A DNA stretch of 32,770 nucleotides from Pseudonocardiaceae bacterium (GCA_025924655.1 JAICHZ010000006.1:1-32770), one strand, 5' to 3'. Positions 20,274-30,037 are shown, numbered from the stretch's first letter. The notes: a model not told the origin generated them from the sequence alone. Numbers and translations are program-made.

Positions 20274-20834
20274 GTGACCGCGATGCCCATCCGCGAACCA
20301 GCGCAGCTGGCTGAACTGACGGCTCCGCAACTGCGCCTGCACCTCGATGAGGCGCTGCAGATCTATGTCACGGCCATGCACTACCCGCCCGGCACCGCTC
20401 GGCACCGGAGTCCAATGTGGCTGGAACACATGCAGCGCGACGGTTGGCTGTGCATGGCTGCCTTCGACGCAGACACCTTGGTGGGCATCGGCTACGGCTA
20501 CCGGGGTGCTCCCGGGCAGTGGTGGCATGACGAGGTCCAACGCGGGCTCATGCTGATCGATCGTCGCCGTGCACAACGTGAGCTCGCCGACTACTTCGAG
20601 CTCACCGAACTGCATGTGCGTCCCGACGCGCAGGGCAGGGGTATCGGCAAGGCGTTGCTCACCGAGCTACTGTCCAGGGTGGACGCTCCACGCGCGTTGT
20701 TGTCCACTCCCGAGGGACCCACCAGAGCATGGCGGCTCTACCGCCGGCTCGGATTCACCGACCTGCTGCGGCACTACCACTTCACGGGCGACTCCCGAGA
20801 CTTCGCGGTACTGGCGCGCACGCTGCCGCTCTAG
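20274..20834 (+). CDS. GNAT family N-acetyltransferase
   Basis: LTELHVRPDAQGRGIGKALLTELLSRVDAPRALLSTPEGPTRAWRLYRRLGFTDLLR: acetyl-CoA binding motif. Confidence 0.9.
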   Translation: MTAMPIREPAQLAELTAPQLRLHLDEALQIYVTAMHYPPGTARHRSPMWLEHMQRDGWLCMAAFDADTLVGIGYGYRGAPGQWWHDEVQRGLMLIDRRRAQRELADYFELTELHVRPDAQGRGIGKALLTELLSRVDAPRALLSTPEGPTRAWRLYRRLGFTDLLRHYHFTGDSRDFAVLARTLPL

Positions 20835-20844
20835 CGTGACCGAA

Positions 20845-20870
20845 GTCGGCAGCTGTTAAGGGCTGCCAAC
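20845..20870. terminator. Candidate bidirectional hairpin between convergent GNAT and metF
   Basis: GGCAGC (20848-20853) / GCTGCC (20862-20867) with 8-nt loop in the convergent intergenic gap; flanking bases partly extend the stem. Confidence 0.4.
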
Positions 20871-21782
20871 TCAGTGCGTAACGACGGCGGCCGGGCGGCC
20901 GGGCGCCATGCCGAGGCGGGCGAGTACGGCCTGGGTGGAACCGGACCGGTTGAGTGTGTAGAAGTGCAGCCCCGGCACACCCTCAGCGAGCAACCGTTCG
21001 CACAACTCGCTGGCCACGTCGACACCTACCTGGCGCACCGCGGCAGGCTCGTCACCCACCGCGGCCAGCCGGTCGCGAACCGCCACGGGAATGGTGCAGC
21101 CCGATAGCTCAGCCATCTTCTGCACGCCGCGCTGGGTGGTGATCGGCATGATCCCGGGCAGGATCGGGACCGTCGCCATATCCGCACCCGCGGCGGCTAC
21201 CCGGTCCCGAAGTCTCAGGTAGTCCTCCGCGCGGAAGAACATCTGGGTGATCGCGAACTGAGCCCCGGCACGCAGCTTTGCCACCAGGTACCGGACGTCG
21301 GACTCGGCGTCGGGCGACCTCGGGTGGCACTCGGGGAAGGCGGCCACGCCGACGCAGAAGTCGCCGAGCGAGCGAGCGAGGCGGACTAGATCCTCCGCGT
21401 AGTGCACGCCCTGCGGGTGCGCCACCCACTCCCCCAGCGGATCACCCGGCGGGTCACCACGTAACGCCAGCAGATTGCAGATCCCGGCCTCGGCGTAGTT
21501 GTCGATCACTTTCCGCAGCTCGGTCACTGAGTGGTTCACCGCGGTGAGGTGCGCCATCGCGACGAGGGTGGTCTGCTGCGCAATTCGCCCGGTGATCCGC
21601 AAGGTGCGATCGCGGTTGGCACCTCCAGCGCCGTAAGTCACCGAGGCGAAGGCTGGGTCCAGCGGCTCGAAATCGCGCAGCGCTTGCCACAGCTGGCGCT
21701 CCCCGTCGTCGTCGCGGGGCGGGAAGAACTCCACTGAGAACACCGGGCGGTCGCCGCCGAGCCGGTCGATGACGGCCGTCAT
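20871..21782 (-). CDS. metF: Methylenetetrahydrofolate reductase
   Basis: FSVEFFPPRDDDGERQLWQALRDFEPLDPAFASVTYGAGG; NLLALRGDPPGDP; GAQFAITQMFFRAEDYLRLRDR; PGIMPITT. Confidence 0.93.
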   Translation of the reverse strand: MTAVIDRLGGDRPVFSVEFFPPRDDDGERQLWQALRDFEPLDPAFASVTYGAGGANRDRTLRITGRIAQQTTLVAMAHLTAVNHSVTELRKVIDNYAEAGICNLLALRGDPPGDPLGEWVAHPQGVHYAEDLVRLARSLGDFCVGVAAFPECHPRSPDAESDVRYLVAKLRAGAQFAITQMFFRAEDYLRLRDRVAAAGADMATVPILPGIMPITTQRGVQKMAELSGCTIPVAVRDRLAAVGDEPAAVRQVGVDVASELCERLLAEGVPGLHFYTLNRSGSTQAVLARLGMAPGRPAAVVTH

Positions 21783-21974
21783 GTATCCCACCCTAGCCAC
21801 GCCAGGACGGGCCGCGGGGCCCGCCGGGTATACCGGAACCCGGGCCAAACTGAACCGGGATCCCGCCGCGACCGAACCCGGGCAAGTATCGGCACGAATA
21901 CGCCCTATCGTCGGCATGCACGGGCAGTGCTCGCCTGGCTACGCGGTGCCGTCACCACGAATGCAGGAGGTTTG

Positions 21975-23129
21975 ATGGCGCAGCCCAACGCCACCCGTGG
22001 AGCCCGGGCTCAGTCCCTCGCCGGTCTGGCGGAGGATCAGCAGGTGCATCCGTTCGATCACGACCTCCGCGCCGAGGTGCGACGTGAACTCGCCGGCTTC
22101 CTGCAGACCAAACGTGCTGAGGCGGCGCAGATCGACTCGCAGTTCGTCGCCGCGGTGGACTCGCTGAGTGACTTCGTCCTGGGCCCCGGCAAGCGGCTGC
22201 GCCCGACGTTCGCCTGGTGGGGCTGGCGAGGAGCAGGCGGATCCCCCGACGACCCGCAAGCCCGGGCAGTGCTGCAGGCGGTGAGCTCCCTGGAACTGAT
22301 CCAGGCCTGCGCCCTGGTGCATGACGACCTGATGGACGATTCCACCACCCGGCGCGGCGCACCCACCATGCACGTCGACTTCGCGGCCCAGCACCGCGCG
22401 GCCGGGTGGTTGGGCGCGCCGGAACGCTTCGGCGCAGCTACCGCCATCCTGCTCGGTGACATCGCGTTGGCCTGGGCCGACGACATGTTGCGCGGGTCGG
22501 ATCTGTGGCCGGAGCAGCTCGGTCGCGCGCACGTGGTGTGGCAGGCCATGCGGACCGAGGTCCTCGCCGGGCAGTACCTCGATGTGGTCACCCAGGCCAG
22601 CGGCGACGAAACGCCGGAGACCGCGCTGCGGATCGACCGGTACAAGACTGCGGCTTACACCGTTGAACGCCCGCTGCACCTGGGTGCGGCGATCGCTGGC
22701 GCGGACAACGCGCTGGTGTGCGCCTACCGCCGATTCGGGGCCGACATCGGCATCGCCTTCCAGCTCCGCGACGATCTGCTGGGCATGTTCGGTGACCCTC
22801 AGATCACCGGTAAGCCGGCCGGCGACGACCTGCGTGAAGGCAAGCGGACGCTGCTGCTTGCCTACGGCCTGCGCGCCGCCGACGAGAAGCGCCAAAGCGG
22901 AGCCGCCGACCTGCTGCGCGGCGCCATCGGCAATCCACACGTCGACGAGAACGCCGTGACCGAGGTCCGCGAGCTGCTCATCGAGCTCGGCGCGGTGGCT
23001 GAGGTCGAGCGCCGGATCACCACGCTCACCAACTCTGCGTTGGGCAGTCTGCGCGCCGCTGAGCTGGCCGAGCCGGCTGGCGCCCGGCTGGCGGAGCTCG
23101 CCGCCCAAGCCACCTGCAGAGTGCGCTGA
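21975..23129 (+). CDS. crtE: Polyprenyl (geranylgeranyl) diphosphate synthase
   Basis: ATG preceded by AGGAGG at 21965-21970; aspartate-rich motifs LVHDDLMDDS and FQLRDDLLGMFGD; PGKRLRPTF. Next to crtI and crtB. Confidence 0.91.
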   Translation: MAQPNATRGARAQSLAGLAEDQQVHPFDHDLRAEVRRELAGFLQTKRAEAAQIDSQFVAAVDSLSDFVLGPGKRLRPTFAWWGWRGAGGSPDDPQARAVLQAVSSLELIQACALVHDDLMDDSTTRRGAPTMHVDFAAQHRAAGWLGAPERFGAATAILLGDIALAWADDMLRGSDLWPEQLGRAHVVWQAMRTEVLAGQYLDVVTQASGDETPETALRIDRYKTAAYTVERPLHLGAAIAGADNALVCAYRRFGADIGIAFQLRDDLLGMFGDPQITGKPAGDDLREGKRTLLLAYGLRAADEKRQSGAADLLRGAIGNPHVDENAVTEVRELLIELGAVAEVERRITTLTNSALGSLRAAELAEPAGARLAELAAQATCRVR

Positions 23130-23190
23130 AGGTGACCGGGTCGCCCAAGGCGACAGCGGTCGACTGCGAGTCCCGGCGTAACGTGCACCC

Positions 23191-24723
23191 GTGCGCACCG
23201 TACCCGGACCCACCGATCATGTCGTCGTAGTCGGCGCCGGACTGGCCGGGCTGTCGGCGGCGCTGCACCTGCTCGGATCTGGTCGGCGGGTGACTGTACT
23301 GGAGTCCCAGCCCCATCCCGGCGGTCGGGCCGGCCGCAGCGATCTCGCTGGTTATCGCCTCGACACCGGCCCCACCGTGCTCACCATGCCGGAGTTGGTC
23401 GACGAAGCGCTCGCCGCGGTGGGTGACTCGCTGGCCGCCCGGCTGGATCTGGTGGCGTTGCACCCGGCCTACCGGGCTCGCTTCGCCGACGGATCGGTGA
23501 TCGACGTGCACACTGACGCCGACGCGATGGAGGCGGAGATCCGGTCGGTGGCCGGCCCCTCCGAAGCAAACGGCTACCGCCGGCTGCGGCGCTGGCTGAC
23601 CAGGCTGTACCAGGTGGAGATCGGCCGGTTCATCGGCGGCAACTTCGACTCCCCACTGGATCTTGTCGCCAGCCGCGACGCCGTCAAGGACCTGGCGACG
23701 CTGGCGGCGCTGGGTGGCTTCGGTCGGTTGGGCCCGCAGGTCGGTCGATTCCTACACGATAAGCGGCTGCAACGAATCTTCTCCTTCCAGGCGCTCTACG
23801 CCGGAGTGCCCCCGCAGCGCGCACTCGGCGCGTACGGGGTGATCGCCTACATGGACACGGTGGCCGGGGTCTGGTTCCCGCGCGGCGGGATGCAGGCGTT
23901 GCCGCAGGCAATGGCCGACGCCGCCACCGACGCGGGCGCTGAGTTTCGCTACCACACGACGGTGACCTCGCTGGAGCATTTCGGGCAACGTGTCACCGCG
24001 GTGCACACCGCCGACGGCGAACGGATCAGCGCCGATGCGGTGGTGCTCACGCCCGACCTTCCGGTGGTGCACCGGCTACTCGGCCGGGCGCCACGGCGGC
24101 TGGTGCCGCTGCGCTGGTCGCCCTCGGCGGTGGTGCTGCACGCCGGAGTCCGACCGGGTAGCGGGCCGGGCTGGGCGGGGCTGGCACATCACACGATCTT
24201 CTTCGGGGACGAGTGGGAACGGACCTTCGACGAGATCATCTACCGTGGGCAGCTCATGACCGACCCATCGCTGCTGGTCACCCGGCCCACCGCCACTGAC
24301 CCGGCCCTGGCGCCTGATGGACGCGAGTTGCTGTACATCCTCGCGCCGTGCCCTAACCTGCGCACCGCACCGCTGGACTGGGCCACCCTCGGATCTGCCT
24401 ACCGCGATGAGCTGGTCGGCACGCTGGAGCAGCGGGGCCTGGCTGACCTCGACGAGGCCATCGAGGTCGAGCAGCTGGTCACTCCTGCCGATTGGGCGGC
24501 CCAGGGGCTTGCCGTCGGGACCCCGTTCTCGGCCGCCCACACCTTCGCTCAGACCGGACCGTTCCGGCCCTCGAACCTGGTGCGCGATCGGACCAACGTC
24601 GTGCTCGCCGGATGCGGCACGACGCCCGGAGTGGGGGTCCCCACCGCGATCATCTCCGGCAAGCTCGCCGCAGCTCGGATCACCACGACCGGAGCCCGCC
24701 GAAGCACCGCCATGAGCGGCTGA
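23191..24723 (+). CDS. crtI: Phytoene desaturase
   Basis: GTG start; VVVVGAGLAGLSAALHLLGSGRRVTVLESQPHPGGRAGR; HTFAQTGPFRPSNL; VVLAGCGTTPGVGVPTAIISGKLAAARI. Confidence 0.93.
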   Translation: MRTVPGPTDHVVVVGAGLAGLSAALHLLGSGRRVTVLESQPHPGGRAGRSDLAGYRLDTGPTVLTMPELVDEALAAVGDSLAARLDLVALHPAYRARFADGSVIDVHTDADAMEAEIRSVAGPSEANGYRRLRRWLTRLYQVEIGRFIGGNFDSPLDLVASRDAVKDLATLAALGGFGRLGPQVGRFLHDKRLQRIFSFQALYAGVPPQRALGAYGVIAYMDTVAGVWFPRGGMQALPQAMADAATDAGAEFRYHTTVTSLEHFGQRVTAVHTADGERISADAVVLTPDLPVVHRLLGRAPRRLVPLRWSPSAVVLHAGVRPGSGPGWAGLAHHTIFFGDEWERTFDEIIYRGQLMTDPSLLVTRPTATDPALAPDGRELLYILAPCPNLRTAPLDWATLGSAYRDELVGTLEQRGLADLDEAIEVEQLVTPADWAAQGLAVGTPFSAAHTFAQTGPFRPSNLVRDRTNVVLAGCGTTPGVGVPTAIISGKLAAARITTTGARRSTAMSG

Positions 24724-24730
24724 ACCAACG

Positions 24731-26227
24731 GTGGCATCAACGATGGGGCTCGACCGGCCGTCCCTGAGCCGATTGCTCTCGGGCCCGGTGCTACTCGGAT
24801 TCGTCGGTTCAGTGCTGCTGACCACCATGGCGGTGGGAGCGGGTGGGATCCTGGTCAATGACCCGGTGATCAGCGGCGGACCGTTGTCATGGATCCGTTA
24901 CGGGCACGGCCACGACCTGGCCACCGCGGCGCTCTACCTCGGCGTCGGGATGATCGTGTGGGCCTGGATACGGCTGGGACGCGAGGTGCGCGGCGGCACC
25001 GCGACCGCCCAGCAGGTTCGGCTGGCCAGTGCGGTGTGGACGGCGCCCGTGCTGCTGTCTCCACCGTTGTTCACCAGGGACGTCTACAGCTACCTGGGCC
25101 AAGGAGCGCTCGCTTTGCGGGGGCTGGATCCCTACCAGGTCGGACCCTCGAAGCTGCCGCCGGGAGCCATCGCGGACAACGTCCACTACGTATGGCAGAC
25201 CACCCCAGCACCCTACGGCCCGCTGTTCATCCTGATCGCGAAGACGATTAACCGGTTGACCGGCGAGGACCTGATCCTGGGTGTGATCGGTATCCGGTTG
25301 GTGCTGCTGGGTGGCTTGGCGCTGCTGGCCTACGCGCTGCCCCGGCTGGCCGAGTCACTTGGCGGCGATGGCACCGTCGCGCTGTGGCTGGTGATCGCCA
25401 ACCCGTTGACTGTCGTGCATCTGGTCGGTGGGCCGCACAACGATCTGCTCATGACCGGCCTGCTAGCTACCGGCACGCTGCTGGTGTTGGTGCGCCGGCA
25501 CGTCGCCGGGATCGCATTGGTCACCGCGGCGATGGCGGTGAAAGTATCGGCCGGGATCGCGCTACCGTTTCTGGTGTGGATCTGGGCAGCTCAGCTTCCT
25601 GGTGAGCGGCGAGTGCAACTGTTGCGCGCCGGCGCGGGCAGTGTCGCGGTGTTCGCGACGGTATTCACCGCGATCACGATGCTGTCCGGAGTTGGGCTGG
25701 GCTGGATCCCGGCGCTGGACGCGCCGTCGCTGATCGTGAACTGGATGTCGCTGCCCACCGCGGCCGGTCAGCTCACGCACGCACTGACCGTCCCGTTCGG
25801 ACACTTCGACGACGGCCCCTTCATCATGGTCTGCCGGCTGCTGGGCTCGGCAGTGTTCGTAGCCATCTTCGCCCGGCAGTGGTGGCTGGCCAGGGACGGC
25901 GCAGCAGCGGCCGTTGGGCGCGCCGCATTGGTCCTGCTGTGGGCGGCGCTGCTGGCGCCCGCCACCCTGCCCTGGTACCTCACGTGGTCCCTCGTCCTCG
26001 GCGCCGCACTGCCCTGGCCGCGTCGTTCCCTGGCGTGGGCAGTCGCGGCCTCGACGTGGCTGGTGTTGTGCACATACCCCACGGGGCAAAGCGCGTTCAA
26101 CAACTGGCCGTACCAGCTCGGGATGGTGGCGGTGTCGCTGGTCGCGGGGGCCGCGTTACTGCGCCACGATGCGCTTGACCGGCCTGGTGGCAAACAGAGC
26201 AGCGATCCGGTGCCGGTGGTGGCATGA
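24731..26227 (+). CDS. mptA: MptA/MptB-like polyprenol-phosphomannose-dependent alpha-1,6-mannosyltransferase
   Basis: Multi-TM GT-C-type protein; [59 protein letters not shown] and [15 protein letters not shown]. Start may be ATG 24743. Confidence 0.83.
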   Translation: MASTMGLDRPSLSRLLSGPVLLGFVGSVLLTTMAVGAGGILVNDPVISGGPLSWIRYGHGHDLATAALYLGVGMIVWAWIRLGREVRGGTATAQQVRLASAVWTAPVLLSPPLFTRDVYSYLGQGALALRGLDPYQVGPSKLPPGAIADNVHYVWQTTPAPYGPLFILIAKTINRLTGEDLILGVIGIRLVLLGGLALLAYALPRLAESLGGDGTVALWLVIANPLTVVHLVGGPHNDLLMTGLLATGTLLVLVRRHVAGIALVTAAMAVKVSAGIALPFLVWIWAAQLPGERRVQLLRAGAGSVAVFATVFTAITMLSGVGLGWIPALDAPSLIVNWMSLPTAAGQLTHALTVPFGHFDDGPFIMVCRLLGSAVFVAIFARQWWLARDGAAAAVGRAALVLLWAALLAPATLPWYLTWSLVLGAALPWPRRSLAWAVAASTWLVLCTYPTGQSAFNNWPYQLGMVAVSLVAGAALLRHDALDRPGGKQSSDPVPVVA

Positions 26228-27177
26228 GCCGTGAGCTCGACGCTGCCGGCATCACCGAGCCGGCTCTGCGCGCGTCGTACGCCCGATGCCGGCAACTCAA
26301 CGCGGCGCACGGCCGCACCTACTTCTTGGCGACCCGGCTGCTACCGCCAGGGCAACGGCCAGCGATCCACGCACTGTACGGGCTGGCCCGGTACGCCGAT
26401 GAGATCGTCGACGACCTGGCCGACACCCGGCCGTGGCCGCAGCGCCTCGCGGAGCTCGACGCGCTAGCGCAACAGTTGCTCGACGGGTTGGCGCAGGGCC
26501 ACTCGACGCACCCGGTGCTGGCAGCGCCGGTGCACACCGCGGTCCGGTACCAGATCGATCCGCAGCACTTCGCGGATTTCATGGCCTCCATGCAGATGGA
26601 TCGGCCGGTGGAACAGGGCGGAGTGGCCGGTTACCAGACCTTCGACGACCTGGCCCGCTACGTGCACGGCTCGGCGGCCGTGATCGGGCTGCAAGTGCTG
26701 CCGGTGCTGGGTACCGTGGTTTCCCGGCAGCAAGCTGAGCCGCACGCCGCCACGCTGGGCGTCGCCTTTCAGATCACCAACTTCCTCCGCGACGTCGGGG
26801 AGGACCTCGACCGCGGACGGGTGTACCTACCCGCCGACGAGCTGGCGTCCTTCGGGGTGGACCGGGAGCTACTGGGATGGTGCCGCAGCACCGGGCGGCC
26901 CGATCCGCGAGTGCGCCGGGCGCTGGCCTACCTGGTCGCGCGCACCAGGGCGATCTACCGCAGGGCGGCGCCGGGGATCCCGATGCTGGCCCCGGTGTCC
27001 CGGGCCTGCGTAGCCACCGCGTTTGCACTCTACGGTGGCATTCTGGACGAGATCGAGGCGGCCGAGTACCACGTACTAGCCCGTCGCGTGGCAGTACCAG
27101 GTCACCGTCGCCTCGCCGTCGCCCTACCCGGTCTGAGCCGAGCCCTACTAGCCCGCACCCGCCAAACCTCGTCGTGA
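26224..27177 (+). CDS. crtB: Phytoene synthase
   Basis: [65 protein letters not shown] overlaps the stop of the preceding gene. Confidence 0.94.
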   Translation: MSRELDAAGITEPALRASYARCRQLNAAHGRTYFLATRLLPPGQRPAIHALYGLARYADEIVDDLADTRPWPQRLAELDALAQQLLDGLAQGHSTHPVLAAPVHTAVRYQIDPQHFADFMASMQMDRPVEQGGVAGYQTFDDLARYVHGSAAVIGLQVLPVLGTVVSRQQAEPHAATLGVAFQITNFLRDVGEDLDRGRVYLPADELASFGVDRELLGWCRSTGRPDPRVRRALAYLVARTRAIYRRAAPGIPMLAPVSRACVATAFALYGGILDEIEAAEYHVLARRVAVPGHRRLAVALPGLSRALLARTRQTSS

Positions 27178-27236
27178 ACTCGGCAGCACCGACCTTTCCG
27201 GGCACTTGAGATGTCGGTACCGCCGAGTTCACGACG
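27170..27236. repeat. Long inverted repeat / hairpin between convergent crtB and the amidohydrolase
   Basis: CGTCGTGAACTCGGC (27170-27184) is the exact reverse complement of GCCGAGTTCACGACG (27222-27236). The stem extends to 24 bp with 2 mismatches around a 19-nt loop. Confidence 0.85.
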
Positions 27237-27243
27237 TCGAGCG

Positions 27244-28383
27244 TCACGCGTGCAGGCGGTAGACGCGTTCTGCGTTGTCTGCTCCTATCAGGTGCGCGAC
27301 GCGTATGGCGTCGGTGTGCGACCAGTCGGCTGAGTCGACCCACTCGCCTAGGACGCTGGCCATGGCGCGCCGCCACAGCACGGCTCCGAGATAGTGCAGC
27401 TCGGCCGGTCCCCACGCATCGGAGGAGAACAGCACCTTCCCGAATGGGGCCAATTCCAGCGACTCCGCGACCACTGCGCGAGACCGCGCCCCGGTGTAGT
27501 TCACCGCCAATCCGACGTCGAGATACACCTGGGGGAAGACCTGGGCGAGGTATCCGGCGGTGCGGTGATAGGGGTAGCCGTGCAGCAGCATCACCGGCAC
27601 CTGACGGTCCTGTACCAGGCGGAGAAAGTCGGTCATCAGCGACGGATCGCAGCGGTGCAGGGTGAGATCGGGATCGCCGTACCCGACGTGGAACTGCAGT
27701 GGCAGGCCGCGTTCAACCCCGGCCCAGAGGAGGTGGCGGAGCAGCACCGGATCGGTCAGCCGCGGCTCGCCGGTTTCGACTCGCCGGAACCACTGCCCGG
27801 CAGCGCGGCGCACCGCGCTGACGCTGGGAGCTTCGGGATCGAAGTCAAGGCCGTACCGGTAGGCGATGACGGATTTCAACGCCACTGCATTGCGAGCCCG
27901 TTCATGCAACGTCGAGGCGAACCGGTCGGCGAACTGAGTCGCATCCACGCCACTGGCCGCCACTTCTTCCGCGACCGATTCCAGGCGCACGATCTCTGAT
28001 GCGACAGCACCGGAGGACGCCGCCATCCCCTCGGGTCCCAAGGTCTGCTCAGTGCGGCAGCCGGTATCGACAAGGAACCACCCGACGCCACTGGCGGCGA
28101 GAAACCGGCGGGTGACCTCCTGCGCACCGAGATCGCGCCGACGGGCCAGGTACGCAGTGGCGTCCGTGTGCGGAGGTAGCTCCAGCACCGGCGCACACCA
28201 GCGCCGGACCGCGAAACCCAGCTGGGAATCGAGGTGCGTCGTGCCTACCGGTGGTGGCCACGGGGACTCACTGAAGCCAGCCTCGAATGCAGCACCGTCG
28301 ACATCGCCCACCATGGCACCGTGGACGTGATGATCCACCAGGGGCAGCGCGTCGATAGCGGCGCGCAACCCGTCAGGGCTCAT
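27244..28383 (-). CDS. Amidohydrolase family protein
   Basis: LPLVDHHVHGAMVGD (HxH); LPLQFHVGYGDPD; VPVMLLHGYPYHRTAGYLAQVFPQVYLDVGLAVN; KVLFSSDAWGPAELHYLGA. Confidence 0.87.
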   Translation of the reverse strand: MSPDGLRAAIDALPLVDHHVHGAMVGDVDGAAFEAGFSESPWPPPVGTTHLDSQLGFAVRRWCAPVLELPPHTDATAYLARRRDLGAQEVTRRFLAASGVGWFLVDTGCRTEQTLGPEGMAASSGAVASEIVRLESVAEEVAASGVDATQFADRFASTLHERARNAVALKSVIAYRYGLDFDPEAPSVSAVRRAAGQWFRRVETGEPRLTDPVLLRHLLWAGVERGLPLQFHVGYGDPDLTLHRCDPSLMTDFLRLVQDRQVPVMLLHGYPYHRTAGYLAQVFPQVYLDVGLAVNYTGARSRAVVAESLELAPFGKVLFSSDAWGPAELHYLGAVLWRRAMASVLGEWVDSADWSHTDAIRVAHLIGADNAERVYRLHA

Positions 28384-28501
28384 CGACTAAATCCGCCTCG
28401 GCCAGCTGGCACCGTGCCGCAGCAGCGCGTACCCCGGCGTTGGCCTCTGCGCACGCGTGGAGCTCGATGTCGATGTGTCGCCTATTAGCCATCGGGTACA
28501 T
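28373..28501 (-). CDS. Putative 42-aa small protein overlapping the amidohydrolase start
   Basis: MYPMANRRHIDIELHACAEANAGVRAAAARCQLAEADLVDEP*. Stop overlaps the amidohydrolase ATG region by 11 bp. Start could be the internal ATG (MANRR...). Confidence 0.4.
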   Translation of the reverse strand: MYPMANRRHIDIELHACAEANAGVRAAAARCQLAEADLVDEP

Positions 28502-28551
28502 GTACCACCTGGTGAAGCAGCGTCAACGCGAGGACGAAGGGGGATCTCGAT

Positions 28552-29382
28552 ATGCCCGCGTGGATCTGTGTGACGTGCGGTGTTCAACAAGCCGACACCG
28601 CCGAACCGCCGCCAGCGTGCCCGATCTGCGAGGACGAACGGCAGTATGTCGGGTGGGAGGGCCAGCGGTGGACGACCAGCACCGAGCTCGTCCGCGACCA
28701 CAGCAGCGACCTCCGGGAAGAGGAGACCGACCTGCTCGGGATCGGGACCTCCCCATCCTTCGCAATCGGACAGCGAGCGCTGCTCGTGTGCACCCCGCAG
28801 GGCAATGTGCTCTGGGACTGCGTCTCCTTGCTCGACGATGCCGCGCACGACGAAGTCGCCCGCCGCGGTGGCCTCGCTGCGATCTGCTTGTCGCATCCGC
28901 ACTTCTACGCCGCGTGCGTGGATTGGGCGGACGCATTCGATGCGCCGATCCTCATTCCCACCGCGGATCGGGACTGGATCCAGCGTCCCTCACCACGCAT
29001 CGAGCTATTCGGAACTGACGAGGTGGCGCCAGTCCCGGGCGTGACGCTAGCCCGGATCGGCGGCCATTTCGACGGTGCCGCGGTGCTGCACTGGCCGGCT
29101 GGATCCGAAGGGCGCGGCGCCCTGCTCACCGGCGACACCATCACCGTTGTGCAAGACCGCCAGTGGGTGAGCTTCATGTGGAGCTACCCCAACCTCATCC
29201 CACTCGACGCCGCCACGGTCGCGGCGATCGCCCGCCGCATCGAGGGCTACCGCTTTGACCGGGTCTACGGCGGCTGGTGGGGCCGGACTGTCGTCGAGGA
29301 CGGCCCGGGCGCCATCCGCCGCTCGGCGCAGCGCTACATCACCCACCTCAGCGAATCTTGGGCACGCCCCCGACCTGGCTGA
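28552..29382 (+). CDS. MBL-fold metallo-hydrolase with N-terminal zinc ribbon
   Basis: N-terminus WICVTCGVQQADTAEPPPACPICEDERQYVGWEGQRWTT (two Cys pairs); ICLSHPHFYAACVDWADAF; LLTGDTITVVQDRQWVSFMWSYPNLIPL. Confidence 0.88.
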   Translation: MPAWICVTCGVQQADTAEPPPACPICEDERQYVGWEGQRWTTSTELVRDHSSDLREEETDLLGIGTSPSFAIGQRALLVCTPQGNVLWDCVSLLDDAAHDEVARRGGLAAICLSHPHFYAACVDWADAFDAPILIPTADRDWIQRPSPRIELFGTDEVAPVPGVTLARIGGHFDGAAVLHWPAGSEGRGALLTGDTITVVQDRQWVSFMWSYPNLIPLDAATVAAIARRIEGYRFDRVYGGWWGRTVVEDGPGAIRRSAQRYITHLSESWARPRPG

Positions 29383-29414
29383 CGAGGGACGGAAGTTTCA
29401 GGGATGGTGAACCC

Positions 29415-30023
29415 GTGACAATGGACGCAGTCAACCATCACGCCGACCATCCGGGCTTTGCCGGAGTGACGGGACTGTTGATCGGGCTCATCATGAGCCT
29501 CGCGGGAGGTGCCGCCGCCCGCCTCGCCGCCGACGTGGCCGCCGTGTCGGATGATGACCGGGTCATTGACGTTGGCTGCGGCCCCGGCACCGCAGTCAGG
29601 GAAGCCGCCCGCCGCGGAGCGCGCGTGACCGGGGTGGATCCGGCACCCGTGATGCTTCGGCTCGCTCGGACGTTGACTGCTGACCGACCTGCCATCAACT
29701 GGGTCGACGGCGCTGCGGAACACCTGCCGGAGCGCGACGCCTCGGCGACGGTGGTGTGGTCGCTAGCCTGCGTTCACCACTGGAGAGACGTCACAGCAGG
29801 ACTCGCCGAGATCAAGCGAGTGCTCGCCCCCGGCGGCCGGTTCGTCGCGATCGAGCGCCTGGTGCGACCCGGCGCCACTGTGTTGTCCAGCCATGGCTGG
29901 ACAACACCACAGGCGGAGTCCTTCGCAGCTCAGTGCCTGGCGGCCGGCTTGGTAGACGCCCGGGTCGAGAACCATACGCCCGGCCGGCGTGCGCTTGTGG
30001 TGGTCACGGCCGTACGACCGTGA
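29415..30023 (+). CDS. Class I SAM-dependent methyltransferase
   Basis: VIDVGCGPGTAVREAARRGARVTGVDPAPVMLRLAR; VVWSLACVHHWRDVTAGLAEIKRVLAPGGRFVAIERL. Start GTG 29415 or ATG 29421. Confidence 0.92.
   Translation: MTMDAVNHHADHPGFAGVTGLLIGLIMSLAGGAAARLAADVAAVSDDDRVIDVGCGPGTAVREAARRGARVTGVDPAPVMLRLARTLTADRPAINWVDGAAEHLPERDASATVVWSLACVHHWRDVTAGLAEIKRVLAPGGRFVAIERLVRPGATVLSSHGWTTPQAESFAAQCLAAGLVDARVENHTPGRRALVVVTAVRP
29880..29907. repeat. Perfect 28-bp palindrome inside the methyltransferase CDS
   Basis: GTGTTGTCCAGCCATGGCTGGACAACAC equals its own reverse complement, with no spacer. Confidence 0.95.
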
Positions 30024-30037
30024 GCATCGGGGCGTCG

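Noticed and set aside
21939-23213. 424-aa minus-strand ORF antisense to the GGPP synthase gene
   Set aside because: Low-complexity Arg/Gly/Ala-rich translation opposite a clear polyprenyl synthase; high-GC shadow ORF.
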